A program made the position numbers and the translations under genes. Shown here one piece after another: positions 27,976 through 36,039 of a DNA stretch of 64,000 nt (the stretch's first letter is position 1; each line of letters starts with the position of its first letter). The stretch is from G965267425 sp965267425 (GTDB lineage Bacteria; Bacteroidota; Bacteroidia; Flavobacteriales_E; Vicingaceae). The stretch covers positions 372,001-436,000 of the forward strand of contig OZ253959.1 of NCBI GenBank assembly GCA_965267425.1, in the 5' to 3' direction. The notes under the pieces are model-generated. The model was given only the letters and a program-made list of their open reading frames with translations, was not told where the DNA came from and ran no database searches.

Positions 27976-28013
27976 TTGCTATCGTAAAGTACACAGGATT
28001 CACTAATAACCCG

Positions 28014-28031
28014 CATATTTGTACAAAATTA
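28014..28031. promoter_or_regulatory. Face-to-face -7 boxes for pdxJ and the CBS gene
   Basis: CATATTTG (rightward, one mismatch to TAnnTTTG) is separated by TA from CAAAATTA, which on the minus strand reads TAATTTTG (perfect). The shared core TTTGTACAAA means the two divergent promoters overlap and each predicted start site falls in the other promoter's -7 region. Predicted leaders are about 18 nt for pdxJ and about 44 nt for the CBS gene. Confidence 0.5.
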
Positions 28032-28043
28032 AGAATTATTTAT

Positions 28044-28757
28044 ATGCCTAATTTAAGTGTCAACGTTAATAAAATAGCCACTTTACGTAATGCCAGGGGA
28101 GGAGAAAGACCAAATGTTGTTCAAGTTGCTATGGACTGTGAGAATTTCGGAGCACAAGGAATTACCGTGCATCCCAGGCCAGACGAAAGACACATAACAA
28201 AACGAGATGTTTACGATTTGGCAAAAGTGGTAAAGACGGAATTCAATATAGAGGGGAATCCTACCTCGGACTTTATAAATTTGGTGTTAGATGTCAAACC
28301 GGACCAGGTAACTTTGGTACCGGATGCGCCGGATGTGCTTACATCAAATGCCGGTTGGGATGTCAAAAAAAACAAAGATTTTTTGAATGAAGTAATCCAA
28401 ACGTTCAAAAAAGAAGGCATACGAACTTCCCTTTTTATGGAGACGGATAAAGAACAAATTAAGGAAGTCGTGCAAACGGGTGCTGATCGGATAGAATTGT
28501 ATACGGAGATGTATGCAAAAGAATATGAGAACAATGCCGAGCAAGCCATTGCTCCGTATGCCGAAGCCGCTGAATTGGCTTCATCCTTAGGGCTGGGTTT
28601 GAATGCAGGGCATGATTTAAATCTTCAAAACCTCCAATATTTTGCAGCGCATATTACAGGATTGTTGGAAGTGTCCATTGGTCATGCATTGGTTTCTGAT
28701 GCCCTTTATCTGGGGCTGGAAAATACAGTTCAACTGTACAAAAGGTGCTTGAAATGA
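28044..28757 (+). CDS. pdxJ: Pyridoxine 5'-phosphate synthase
   Basis: Last step of the DXP-dependent vitamin B6 route: condensation of 1-deoxyxylulose 5-phosphate with 3-amino-2-oxopropyl phosphate. The 237-aa product starts MPNLSVNVNKIATLRNARGG, with GITVHPRPDERHI, the phosphate-binding GLGLNAGHDLN and the C-terminal IGHALVSDAL intact. The frame is open for 26 codons upstream, but homologues begin here. It overlaps the hydrolase gene by 4 bp. Confidence 0.95.
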   Translation: MPNLSVNVNKIATLRNARGGERPNVVQVAMDCENFGAQGITVHPRPDERHITKRDVYDLAKVVKTEFNIEGNPTSDFINLVLDVKPDQVTLVPDAPDVLTSNAGWDVKKNKDFLNEVIQTFKKEGIRTSLFMETDKEQIKEVVQTGADRIELYTEMYAKEYENNAEQAIAPYAEAAELASSLGLGLNAGHDLNLQNLQYFAAHITGLLEVSIGHALVSDALYLGLENTVQLYKRCLK

Positions 28758-29515
28758 TACATCTGAATCACAAAAGATTAGGTAGCGGAACTCCACTTAT
28801 TGTATTACATGGCCTATTTGGTTCATTGGATAACTGGATGAGTTTGGGGCGTCAATTTGCTGAACAACACGATGTGTTTTTGGTAGATCAAAGAAATCAT
28901 GGGCAATCTGGACATACTGATGAGTTCAACTATGATTTATTGGCCGACGATCTCCTGCATTTTATGCAAGAACATTCCATTTCCAACCCTATACTTTTGG
29001 GTCATTCGATGGGTGGTAAAACCGTTATGAATTTCGCTTTGAGAAATCCGAATTTGGCTGAAAAAATTATAGTTGTTGATGCTGCACCAAAAAAATATCC
29101 TGTTCATCATCAAACCATAATTCAAGGATTAAAGGCACTGGATTTTTCGCATATCAACAATCGTAAACAAGTAGATGAAGTATTGTCTGAATATATTCCG
29201 GAAATGGGGGTTAGGCAATTTTTAGGAAAGAGCATCTATTGGAAAACCCAGGAAGAACTAGCACTTCGTTTTAATTTGGAGGCACTCAGCAATCACATTG
29301 AATCCATCAGTGGGTGGGATTTAAATGCCAGTAATGACATTATTCCGGCATTGTTTATTCGTGGAGGTCGGTCGAATTACATTTTGGAAAATGAATCTTC
29401 CATAGCGGCTCATTTTGGAAATGCAAAAGTTCAAACCATTCCGGAAGCAGGTCATTGGGTTCACGCGGAGAAACCTGCTCAATTATTGGAAATGGTTCTG
29501 GCATTTACTTCGTAA
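28754..29515 (+). CDS. Alpha/beta hydrolase (YbfF-like esterase)
   Basis: A 253-aa soluble hydrolase with the oxyanion-hole sequence HGLFGSLDNW, the nucleophile elbow GHSMGG and a C-terminal AGHWVH catalytic histidine. Family members cleave small esters or acyl-CoA; the substrate is unknown. The start ATG overlaps the pdxJ stop (ATGA), so it is translationally coupled to B6 synthesis, an arrangement also seen in other Bacteroidota. Confidence 0.88.
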   Translation: MIHLNHKRLGSGTPLIVLHGLFGSLDNWMSLGRQFAEQHDVFLVDQRNHGQSGHTDEFNYDLLADDLLHFMQEHSISNPILLGHSMGGKTVMNFALRNPNLAEKIIVVDAAPKKYPVHHQTIIQGLKALDFSHINNRKQVDEVLSEYIPEMGVRQFLGKSIYWKTQEELALRFNLEALSNHIESISGWDLNASNDIIPALFIRGGRSNYILENESSIAAHFGNAKVQTIPEAGHWVHAEKPAQLLEMVLAFTS

Positions 29516-29644
29516 TACGCAATTAATCTCTTTTCGTTTTCAGTTATAATTGATACGTGATTCTCCTAATTATTATCAAATAAATACAGAAAGTACTTGC
29601 GTTGGTAATTTTAGCTGTAGCTTATTGTGACTAAACATTGAACA

Positions 29645-30631
29645 ATGCTCCGTATTTGCTTAATCATCACAGGTTTATTTTTATTGTTTCATGCCTGTTC
29701 GTTTGAAAATGAACTGGAACAAGATTTTGATTTTGAATTGCAGCTGGCAGATTCCTCTGTTTCTTCTTTATATGACTCAACATTCAATTATTTACATGAT
29801 ATGTTATTGGGTAAAGAGAAAATTAATTTCAGAAAAGGAGTATTGATGGTGGAACAAGCTTTTTTAAATGGTCGGTTGAATTTGGATTCATTGGAAGCTG
29901 AATTAGATGAGCTGGAGAAAGTGCTCTGGAAAATGATTGACAAAAAAGGAATTCGTTCGTTTAAAACAGCGCCAAATTGGGCAGCTTACACATATATCAA
30001 AGATTCCATTCCCGAAAATAATTTCACTCCGTTCACATACGATTTCGTGGATTATGGAGGTGAAAAGAATTGGTCAAAAATGTTTGTTTCCAAATTGATG
30101 AAATCAAAAAGTGGCAATTGTCATTCGTTACCATATTTGTACAAAATACTGTGTGAGTCAATGGGTGCGGATGCACATCTTGCGCTGGCGCCAAATCACC
30201 TTTACATCAAACATAAAGACGAAAAAGGTGTATGGAGCAATGTTGAATTAACACATGGAGGGTTTCCTTCAGATGAATGGATCATTGACCAACTTTCTAT
30301 TTCAAAAGAGTCATTGGACAAACAGGTATTTATGTATCCCTTAAATCAAAAACAAAGTATTGTCATGTGTTTGTATGATTTGATTCAAACGTATCAATGG
30401 CAACATCAGGATGATGGCTTTACGCGAAAAGTGCTGGATTTGGCGTTAGTTCATCATCCTGAAAATATATTAATTCGAATGTTGGATGCTAATTGGTATG
30501 CCAATATGATTGAACAGGAATCTCAACTCGCTGACAAAGACAATAAGAAAATCAGAAAATTGTACAAAGCTTATCGGTCACGAGCGCATGAACTCAATAA
30601 ACTCGATCAAACAAATATGATTGCTTCTTGA
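29645..30631 (+). CDS. Lipoprotein with transglutaminase-like fold
   Basis: The 328-aa product starts with a signal peptide and lipobox LFHAC (Cys18), followed by an acidic tether. The centre has SGNCHSLPYLYKIL with Cys159 and, further on, NHLYIK with His185 and NVELT, which resembles the Cys-His-Asp arrangement of transglutaminase/SirB1-type domains. The C-terminal 100 residues are helical. Whether it is catalytic is unknown. A near-consensus -7 box (TAATTTTA, 29606-29613) lies upstream. The stop abuts the convergent repeat-protein gene with no gap. Confidence 0.7.
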   Translation: MLRICLIITGLFLLFHACSFENELEQDFDFELQLADSSVSSLYDSTFNYLHDMLLGKEKINFRKGVLMVEQAFLNGRLNLDSLEAELDELEKVLWKMIDKKGIRSFKTAPNWAAYTYIKDSIPENNFTPFTYDFVDYGGEKNWSKMFVSKLMKSKSGNCHSLPYLYKILCESMGADAHLALAPNHLYIKHKDEKGVWSNVELTHGGFPSDEWIIDQLSISKESLDKQVFMYPLNQKQSIVMCLYDLIQTYQWQHQDDGFTRKVLDLALVHHPENILIRMLDANWYANMIEQESQLADKDNKKIRKLYKAYRSRAHELNKLDQTNMIAS

Positions 30632-32347
30632 TTACTTACCCGGATCACCGGACATCAATTCTCCTTTTTTGTATTTCAATTCTTTCAAGAGGTCCCCTTC
30701 CTTTTTGCCGTAAACCTTCCAAGTGCCATGAGGCTTTCCGTCCTTGTAAAATTTTTCATTTTTCAATGTGCCAATTTCATGGTATTCCATTTGTTTACCT
30801 TCTTGACGACCTGCCACGAAATTAAAATCCTTCATCTTATTACCATTTGTAAAATAGTAGTTCCAATTTCCTGTTCTTTTGTTGTTTTCAAACGTTCCAT
30901 CATCTTTCAATTGACCATTTTCAAACCAAGACTTTCTGGTACCATTTAACATTCCGTTGGCATAAGTTTCTTCTAATTCAATTTGACCATTTGGAAACCA
31001 ATGTTTCCAAGTTCCATCTTTTATTCCCTCATTGTAAGAACCTTCGAAATTTGGTTTGGTGTCTTGGTATTTACCTGTCCATTTCCCATGCATTTGACCT
31101 TGATTAAACTCTCCTGTACTTTTTTCAGCACCATTTTCATACCAAGAATTCCATGTTCCTTGTTCTTTGCCATCCTGAAAATTTCCCTTCATAACCAAGG
31201 TGCCATTTTCACTCCAATAACTCCATTCGCCATGTTTTACGCCTTTTTGATAGGGGCCGGATTTCCACTTTTTACCATTTGGGTAATTGTACAACCATGT
31301 ACCATGTCGCAAATCATTTTCATATGTTCCTTGGTACTCAACTTTTCCATCGGCGTAATAAAATTTCCACTGCCCGGTCCGCATGCCATTGGTTAACTCA
31401 CCCTCAATGTCTTTTACATTGTCCTTTTGCCACCATATCCACTGGCCGGTTTTTTGACCATTTACATAACTTCCCTGTGTCATTTTTTGACCTTCTCTAT
31501 TCCATTCTAACAGTGCTCCATTTTCTAAGTCATCAACAAATTCCACTTCACGACTTTGTTGATTGGTCTCATAATAATAGACCCATTTTCCAGTGCGCTT
31601 GCCGGATTTATAATTGCCAAAAACAGCTGGGTTTCCATTGGTGTGATACTGAATCCAAAGTTCATTTCTAAGATCATCAACAAACTTTCCTTCCTGAGTT
31701 TTGTTTCCCAATGTATCCCATTCTATCCACTTACCATTCTTTTTGCCGTTCACATATGCACCTTGCAATTTTTGACTTCCATCGTCATAAATGTCCAGAA
31801 ATTCACCTGTTCCATCTTTAACCACCTGCTTTCCATCCGCACTATAAAAGGATACGATTTGCGCACTTCCATTTTTGTATGCGTATTCACTTTTTTCGCT
31901 ACCATTGATGTACCATGATTTCCAGATGTCCATTTTAACATCTTTCGCATACATGCCCATCTCTTTTTTATTTCCGTTGTCATAGTAAAATACCCAAACG
32001 CTGTCCGCATAACCATCCACATACTTTCCTTGTGATTCCATATTTCCATTTGGGAAAAAAGTTTCAAAAGCACCTTGTTTGGTTGAATGTCTGAATTTAC
32101 CCTGCTCTTTTATTTTTCCTGTTGGGTAATAACTCTTAAATATTCCATGAAATTCGCCGTTCAAATACGTAACGGTTTGACTGAGTTGCCCTTTCGCATC
32201 CCAATAATTCCAAACGCCCTCTTCAATTCCGTTTTCTAATTTTCCTTCAGCCTTCTTTTGCCCATTGGGCCAATTGTAGGTTTTTACCTGACCAAAGGAT
32301 AAATGAAATGAAAAACCAATAACAGCGAAAATAAAAAGGCTACGCAT
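30632..32347 (-). CDS. Exported YwqK/MORN-like repeat protein
   Basis: A 571-aa protein with a signal peptide (about residues 1-19) followed almost entirely by about 22 degenerate repeats of about 23 residues with the pattern G-x-W-x-x-[WY]-[WYF]-x-x-[ND]-G-[KNQ]-x5-G-x-[YF]-x-[ND]-G. This matches the YwqK antitoxin/MORN family of beta-hairpin repeats. No toxin partner gene lies next to it, so the family name should not be read as function; an elongated surface or periplasmic scaffold is more likely. It is transcribed alone. Confidence 0.85.
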   Translation of the reverse strand: MRSLFIFAVIGFSFHLSFGQVKTYNWPNGQKKAEGKLENGIEEGVWNYWDAKGQLSQTVTYLNGEFHGIFKSYYPTGKIKEQGKFRHSTKQGAFETFFPNGNMESQGKYVDGYADSVWVFYYDNGNKKEMGMYAKDVKMDIWKSWYINGSEKSEYAYKNGSAQIVSFYSADGKQVVKDGTGEFLDIYDDGSQKLQGAYVNGKKNGKWIEWDTLGNKTQEGKFVDDLRNELWIQYHTNGNPAVFGNYKSGKRTGKWVYYYETNQQSREVEFVDDLENGALLEWNREGQKMTQGSYVNGQKTGQWIWWQKDNVKDIEGELTNGMRTGQWKFYYADGKVEYQGTYENDLRHGTWLYNYPNGKKWKSGPYQKGVKHGEWSYWSENGTLVMKGNFQDGKEQGTWNSWYENGAEKSTGEFNQGQMHGKWTGKYQDTKPNFEGSYNEGIKDGTWKHWFPNGQIELEETYANGMLNGTRKSWFENGQLKDDGTFENNKRTGNWNYYFTNGNKMKDFNFVAGRQEGKQMEYHEIGTLKNEKFYKDGKPHGTWKVYGKKEGDLLKELKYKKGELMSGDPGK

Positions 32348-32431
32348 ATGAAGAGAATTTTGCCGAAAATAATGATTAATGTGGCTTCAACGCAGACCTT
32401 AAATTGTACTTTTAAAAAAAATTTCCACAAC

Positions 32432-33619
32432 ATGGTAAGTGTTCAGGAGGCCAAAGACTTAATTGTGGGACATGTAAGTCCCGGGAGTACGAAGAAAATA
32501 TCGCTTTTGGAAAGTGTTGGATATGCTATATCTGAACCGATATCTGCACCATTGAGCATTCCCCCATTTCGGCAATCAGCCATGGATGGGTATGCCATTC
32601 GATATGCTGATTTTGACAAGTTTGAGGCATTTGAATTGGTGGGTGAAATTCAAGCGGGTTCAACAGAGAAGTGTGAATTATTGCCGGGACAAACCATGAG
32701 AATCTTTACGGGAGCACCGGTGCCAGACCATGCTGGAATGGTCATCATGCAAGAAAAAGCACAAGTAAATGGCAATGGTGTCAGTTTCACGGAAGATTCG
32801 GCACGAGAAAATTTGAACATCAGAAATATTGGTGAACAAATAAAAAGTGGGAATGAAGCGTTACCTGCTCATCATTTAATCAATGATCGATCTGTGGGAT
32901 TGCTGGCCTCTTTGGGATTGACAGAAGTTTGGGTATTTGATAAGCCGAAAATAGGATTACTCATTACGGGTGATGAATTAAAAAAACCTGGTTCGGAATT
33001 GGCATTTGGTCAAATCTATGAGTCCAATGGAGATATGCTAAATGCCTCTCTTCGGCAATTCGGATTTGAAATTGCTATTGTTAAAAATGCCACAGACAAT
33101 CTTGAGGAGACACAATCTGTTCTCGAAGATATTATGAAGCAAGTGGATGTGGTTATTACTTCCGGAGGGATTTCGGTGGGTAAATATGATTTTATAAAAG
33201 AAGCGTCTTCAGCCATTGGTTTTGAAGAGGTCTTTTATAAAGTTCGCCAAAAGCCAGGCAAACCCTTGTATTTTGCAAAAAACAACCATAAATATTTATT
33301 TGCTTTACCCGGAAATCCTGCCAGTTTGTTGGTCTGTTTTTACTTTTATGTGCTTCCGGCATTAAGAATCATGGCTGGACATAAATATCCGTTTATACCT
33401 GAACAGAAAGCTACTTTGCGTCACGACTATTTCAAAAAAGGACCACGAAGTGTTTTTTTAAAAGCATTTGCAGAGAATTCAATGGTATCATTGCAAAAAA
33501 TGCAAAGCTCATTTGACATGTTAGCCTTTGCACATTCCAATTGCATGGTGTACTTGCCGGAGGAGGAAAAATCCTATCAGGAAGGGGATCAGGTGTCCTT
33601 GTTTGAACTACCTCAATAA
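32432..33619 (+). CDS. moeA: Molybdopterin molybdotransferase
   Basis: Inserts molybdate into adenylylated molybdopterin. The 395-aa product has the MoeA order: N-terminal AMDGYAIRYADF, the GDEL segment, the MPT-binding TSGGISVGKYDF and ALPGNPAS, and a C-terminal domain IV. The frame opens 28 codons earlier, but the ATG at 32432 (MVSVQEAKDLI) matches the family start. It opens an eight-gene rightward molybdenum cofactor cluster. A near-consensus -7 box (TACTTTTA, 32407-32414) lies 17 bp upstream of the ATG. Confidence 0.95.
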   Translation: MVSVQEAKDLIVGHVSPGSTKKISLLESVGYAISEPISAPLSIPPFRQSAMDGYAIRYADFDKFEAFELVGEIQAGSTEKCELLPGQTMRIFTGAPVPDHAGMVIMQEKAQVNGNGVSFTEDSARENLNIRNIGEQIKSGNEALPAHHLINDRSVGLLASLGLTEVWVFDKPKIGLLITGDELKKPGSELAFGQIYESNGDMLNASLRQFGFEIAIVKNATDNLEETQSVLEDIMKQVDVVITSGGISVGKYDFIKEASSAIGFEEVFYKVRQKPGKPLYFAKNNHKYLFALPGNPASLLVCFYFYVLPALRIMAGHKYPFIPEQKATLRHDYFKKGPRSVFLKAFAENSMVSLQKMQSSFDMLAFAHSNCMVYLPEEEKSYQEGDQVSLFELPQ

Positions 33620-33634
33620 TTGTAAAGCTTCTTG

Positions 33635-33642
33635 TATATTTG
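33635..33642 (+). promoter_or_regulatory. -7 promoter box of the ModE-like gene
   Basis: TATATTTG is a perfect TAnnTTTG element in the 31-bp gap after moeA, 8 nt before the ATG of the ModE-like gene. It would give a leader of only a few nucleotides and an internal promoter for the rest of the cofactor operon. Confidence 0.55.
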
Positions 33643-33650
33643 CGTTATCT

Positions 33651-34001
33651 ATGAGTTTAGATAACGATAATTTTGAAGTGGGTTTCCGCTTGTGGATTAA
33701 GGGGAAGTCTGGAAGTTTTTTGGGTGAAGGCAGAGTTTCTTTATTGGAAAAGATTGAAGAGACAGGTTCCATTCGCGAAGCCGCCAGCGCTTTGCAAATG
33801 TCATATCAAAAGGCATGGAAACTAATGGACATTATGAACGAACAAAGCCCTGAACCACTTATTGAAAAATCAACGGGTGGAAAAAAAGGAGGAGGCACCA
33901 CTTTGACGCAAATAGGAAAAGATTGGGTGGAATTCTATAGAAAATGGAAATCCGCGAGTAGTGATTCCATTCATTTTCATTACCAGGAATTGAGCAAATA
34001 A
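33651..34001 (+). CDS. ModE-like winged-helix regulator (HTH domain only)
   Basis: A 116-aa protein with the ModE/LysR-type winged helix: the block GSIREAASALQMSYQKAWKL contains the recognition helix, and the wing KKGGGTTLTQIGK follows. The molybdate-binding TOBE domains of full ModE are absent, as in many short ModE homologues. It probably controls this cofactor operon or molybdate uptake; the ligand, if any, is unknown. The frame is open upstream, but only this ATG gives a family-like N-terminus. Confidence 0.85.
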   Translation: MSLDNDNFEVGFRLWIKGKSGSFLGEGRVSLLEKIEETGSIREAASALQMSYQKAWKLMDIMNEQSPEPLIEKSTGGKKGGGTTLTQIGKDWVEFYRKWKSASSDSIHFHYQELSK

Positions 34002-34004
34002 ATA

Positions 34005-34778
34005 ATGGAGATATATCATTTCATATTGCTGATTTGCCTCTTTTTTGGAGTAGCTGTGTTGTATGCGGCAGCAGGTTTTGGTGGAGGTTCATCCTATTTG
34101 GCCATTTTATCTTTTTTTCCACTGCATTTTCACATGATGAGAACCACTGCTTTGGTATGCAATCTTGTGGTAGTCAGTGGTTCTTTATGGCAATTTTACC
34201 AACATCAAAAGTTGAACAAACAAGTGCTGACATTGGCCATTTCATTTACGGTATTGAGCATTCCCGCGAGTTTTATGATGTCCAGTCTGGGAATAGAGAA
34301 AAAAGTCTTTTTACTCATATTGGGGATAGCTCTATTTTTTTCATCCCTTTCCATGTGGGTTACTTCGCAATCCAAGGAAGAAAAAATTGATTATGAAAGA
34401 AGGAACTTACCATGGGCAAATTTATTTACAGGTGGGATCTTAGGAGCACTGGCCGGTTTGGTTGGGATAGGAGGTGGAATATTTTTATCACCTTGGATGC
34501 ACATGCGCAAATTGGCACTTCCTCAAGTCATTACCATTGTATCTACCATTTTCATATTTGTTAATTCCACGGCGGCCTTAAGTGGTCAACTATTTGCTCA
34601 TGACCTTGAAATCATTCCCATTCTTTTAATTGTCTTAGCCCTTGCCGTTTTCATTGGCGGTAGCATTGGTGTGCGTATTAACATTAAAAGATTGAATCAG
34701 TTAAAGATTCGCAGAATTACCTCCGTTGTGGTATGTCTGGCTTCCATAAATGTGCTCATCAAAAGTTTTATGTTATGA
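34005..34778 (+). CDS. TauE/SafE-family permease
   Basis: A 257-aa inner-membrane protein with about eight hydrophobic segments in two homologous halves, each with the family's glycine motif: GFGGGSSY near the N-terminus and GIGGGIFLSPW in the second half. The family moves sulfite, sulfonates or other anions. It lies between a ModE-like regulator (3 bp away) and mobA (ATGA overlap), so a role in molybdate or sulfur-anion transport linked to the cofactor is suggested but not shown. Confidence 0.85.
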   Translation: MEIYHFILLICLFFGVAVLYAAAGFGGGSSYLAILSFFPLHFHMMRTTALVCNLVVVSGSLWQFYQHQKLNKQVLTLAISFTVLSIPASFMMSSLGIEKKVFLLILGIALFFSSLSMWVTSQSKEEKIDYERRNLPWANLFTGGILGALAGLVGIGGGIFLSPWMHMRKLALPQVITIVSTIFIFVNSTAALSGQLFAHDLEIIPILLIVLALAVFIGGSIGVRINIKRLNQLKIRRITSVVVCLASINVLIKSFML

Positions 34779-35347
34779 GTCATTTGGATACCATATCAGT
34801 AGCCATACTTATGGGCGGTCAAAGTTCCCGTATGGGCCAGGACAAAGGTCTTTTGGAATTCCAGGGGAAAAAGATGATAGCATACGCGCTGGAAGAAGGC
34901 CAAAAACTCAGTGATGATGTTTTTATCGTTGGTAATCATGAAGGATACCATGAATTCGGGGTTAATGTATTTAAAGATATTCCTGTTGGCAAAGGTCCAT
35001 TGAAGGGAATTGTTACCGCACTGTATCATGCGCGTTATTCAAAGGTGTTGATACTGGCCTGTGATATGCCTTTTTATTCTGCAGAGATTGCAAAAAAAAT
35101 GCTATCAGAAAACACTGATGATTCAACGCTAATTCCAAAGCAGGGAGAAGATTATCAACCTCTTGCCGGGATTTATCAAAAATCTGCTTATCAGCATTTC
35201 TTGCTCAATTTAAAGCAAGAGACGTACAAAATAACAGATGCCTTAGCAGGCTTACCTTGGAAATCAATTGAAATGGTTCCTTCTCAATTTCACGAAAGAA
35301 GTTTTCAAAACATGAATACAAAACAAGACTTAACCAAAATTGTATGA
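34775..35347 (+). CDS. mobA: Molybdenum cofactor guanylyltransferase
   Basis: A 190-aa nucleotidyltransferase with the signature LMGGQSSRMGQDKGLLEF and the metal-binding ACDMPF. It attaches GMP to molybdopterin to form MGD, so the cell probably makes bis-MGD enzymes of the DMSO reductase family. The start overlaps the permease stop by 4 bp and its own stop overlaps the moaD start (ATGA). Confidence 0.92.
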   Translation: MSHLDTISVAILMGGQSSRMGQDKGLLEFQGKKMIAYALEEGQKLSDDVFIVGNHEGYHEFGVNVFKDIPVGKGPLKGIVTALYHARYSKVLILACDMPFYSAEIAKKMLSENTDDSTLIPKQGEDYQPLAGIYQKSAYQHFLLNLKQETYKITDALAGLPWKSIEMVPSQFHERSFQNMNTKQDLTKIV

Positions 35348-35580
35348 ATATAGAAGTAGCTTACTTTGGTATGTTAACAGATGAAACCGGACGTTCCTCG
35401 GAAAATATTCAAACTCCATTCTCATCCGTTCAAGAATTAAATGAACTGATTCAATCTAAGTATGAAGGATTGAAAAAATTGAGCTATCGCATAGCCATAA
35501 ATGATTCGTTTGTTCAAAATCAAGACTCTTTTCAAGAGGGGGACCAAATAGCATTTTTACCCCCTTTTGCCGGAGGATAA
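35344..35580 (+). CDS. moaD: Molybdopterin synthase small subunit
   Basis: A 78-aa ubiquitin-like sulfur carrier ending in the required Gly-Gly (FLPPFAGG), which is adenylylated and thiocarboxylated before sulfur transfer to precursor Z. The activating enzyme MoeB is not in this cluster. It overlaps mobA by 4 bp and precedes moaE by 12 bp. Confidence 0.93.
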   Translation: MNIEVAYFGMLTDETGRSSENIQTPFSSVQELNELIQSKYEGLKKLSYRIAINDSFVQNQDSFQEGDQIAFLPPFAGG

Positions 35581-35592
35581 CAATCTTACAAC

Positions 35593-36039
35593 ATGGAAAA
35601 ACCACCCAAAAATATTTTCATTGACGGCCCTATTCCGGCAGAAAAAGTTGCCAAGTCTATTGCAGCGCATCAATCCAAAACAGGAATTGGGGCTCATGAT
35701 GTTTTTTTAGGTCAGATTCGAAAAGACACAATTGATGAAACATTTGTTGCTGCTATAGAATACACGGCAAAAGAAGATATGGCCAATGCCGTTGCTCACG
35801 AAATTAGGGAAGCGGCATTTCAAAAATTTGATGTGACTTGTCTGCATATTTATCATAGCCTGGGAAAAGTAGATGTAGGTGAAATTGGATTTATGGTATT
35901 CACTTCTTCGGCACATCGCTCTGCATGCAGAGAAGCGTGTGAATACATTGTTGAAGAGTTTAAAAAGAAGGTACCCATCTTTGGAAAAACCGTTCTTGAA
36001 AATGGCAATCATCATTGGAAGGAAAATACGAAAGCATGA
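35593..36039 (+). CDS. moaE: Molybdopterin synthase catalytic subunit
   Basis: A 148-aa catalytic subunit that converts precursor Z to molybdopterin with MoaD. The family blocks GAHDVFLGQIR, YHSLGKVDVGE and the HRSACREACEYIVEEFKKKVPIFGK region, with its active-site lysine, are present (the last spans about residues 110-135). It overlaps moaC by 4 bp. Confidence 0.94.
   Translation: MEKPPKNIFIDGPIPAEKVAKSIAAHQSKTGIGAHDVFLGQIRKDTIDETFVAAIEYTAKEDMANAVAHEIREAAFQKFDVTCLHIYHSLGKVDVGEIGFMVFTSSAHRSACREACEYIVEEFKKKVPIFGKTVLENGNHHWKENTKA

Noticed and set aside
30632..32347. Toxin-antitoxin module suggested by YwqK-type repeats
   Set aside because: The protein is exported, has no adjacent toxin-like gene and is far longer than single-domain antitoxins.
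32348..32431. Longer moeA frame starting next to the repeat-protein ATG
   Set aside because: The ATG at 32432 matches the family N-terminus, and the upstream part covers the likely promoter.
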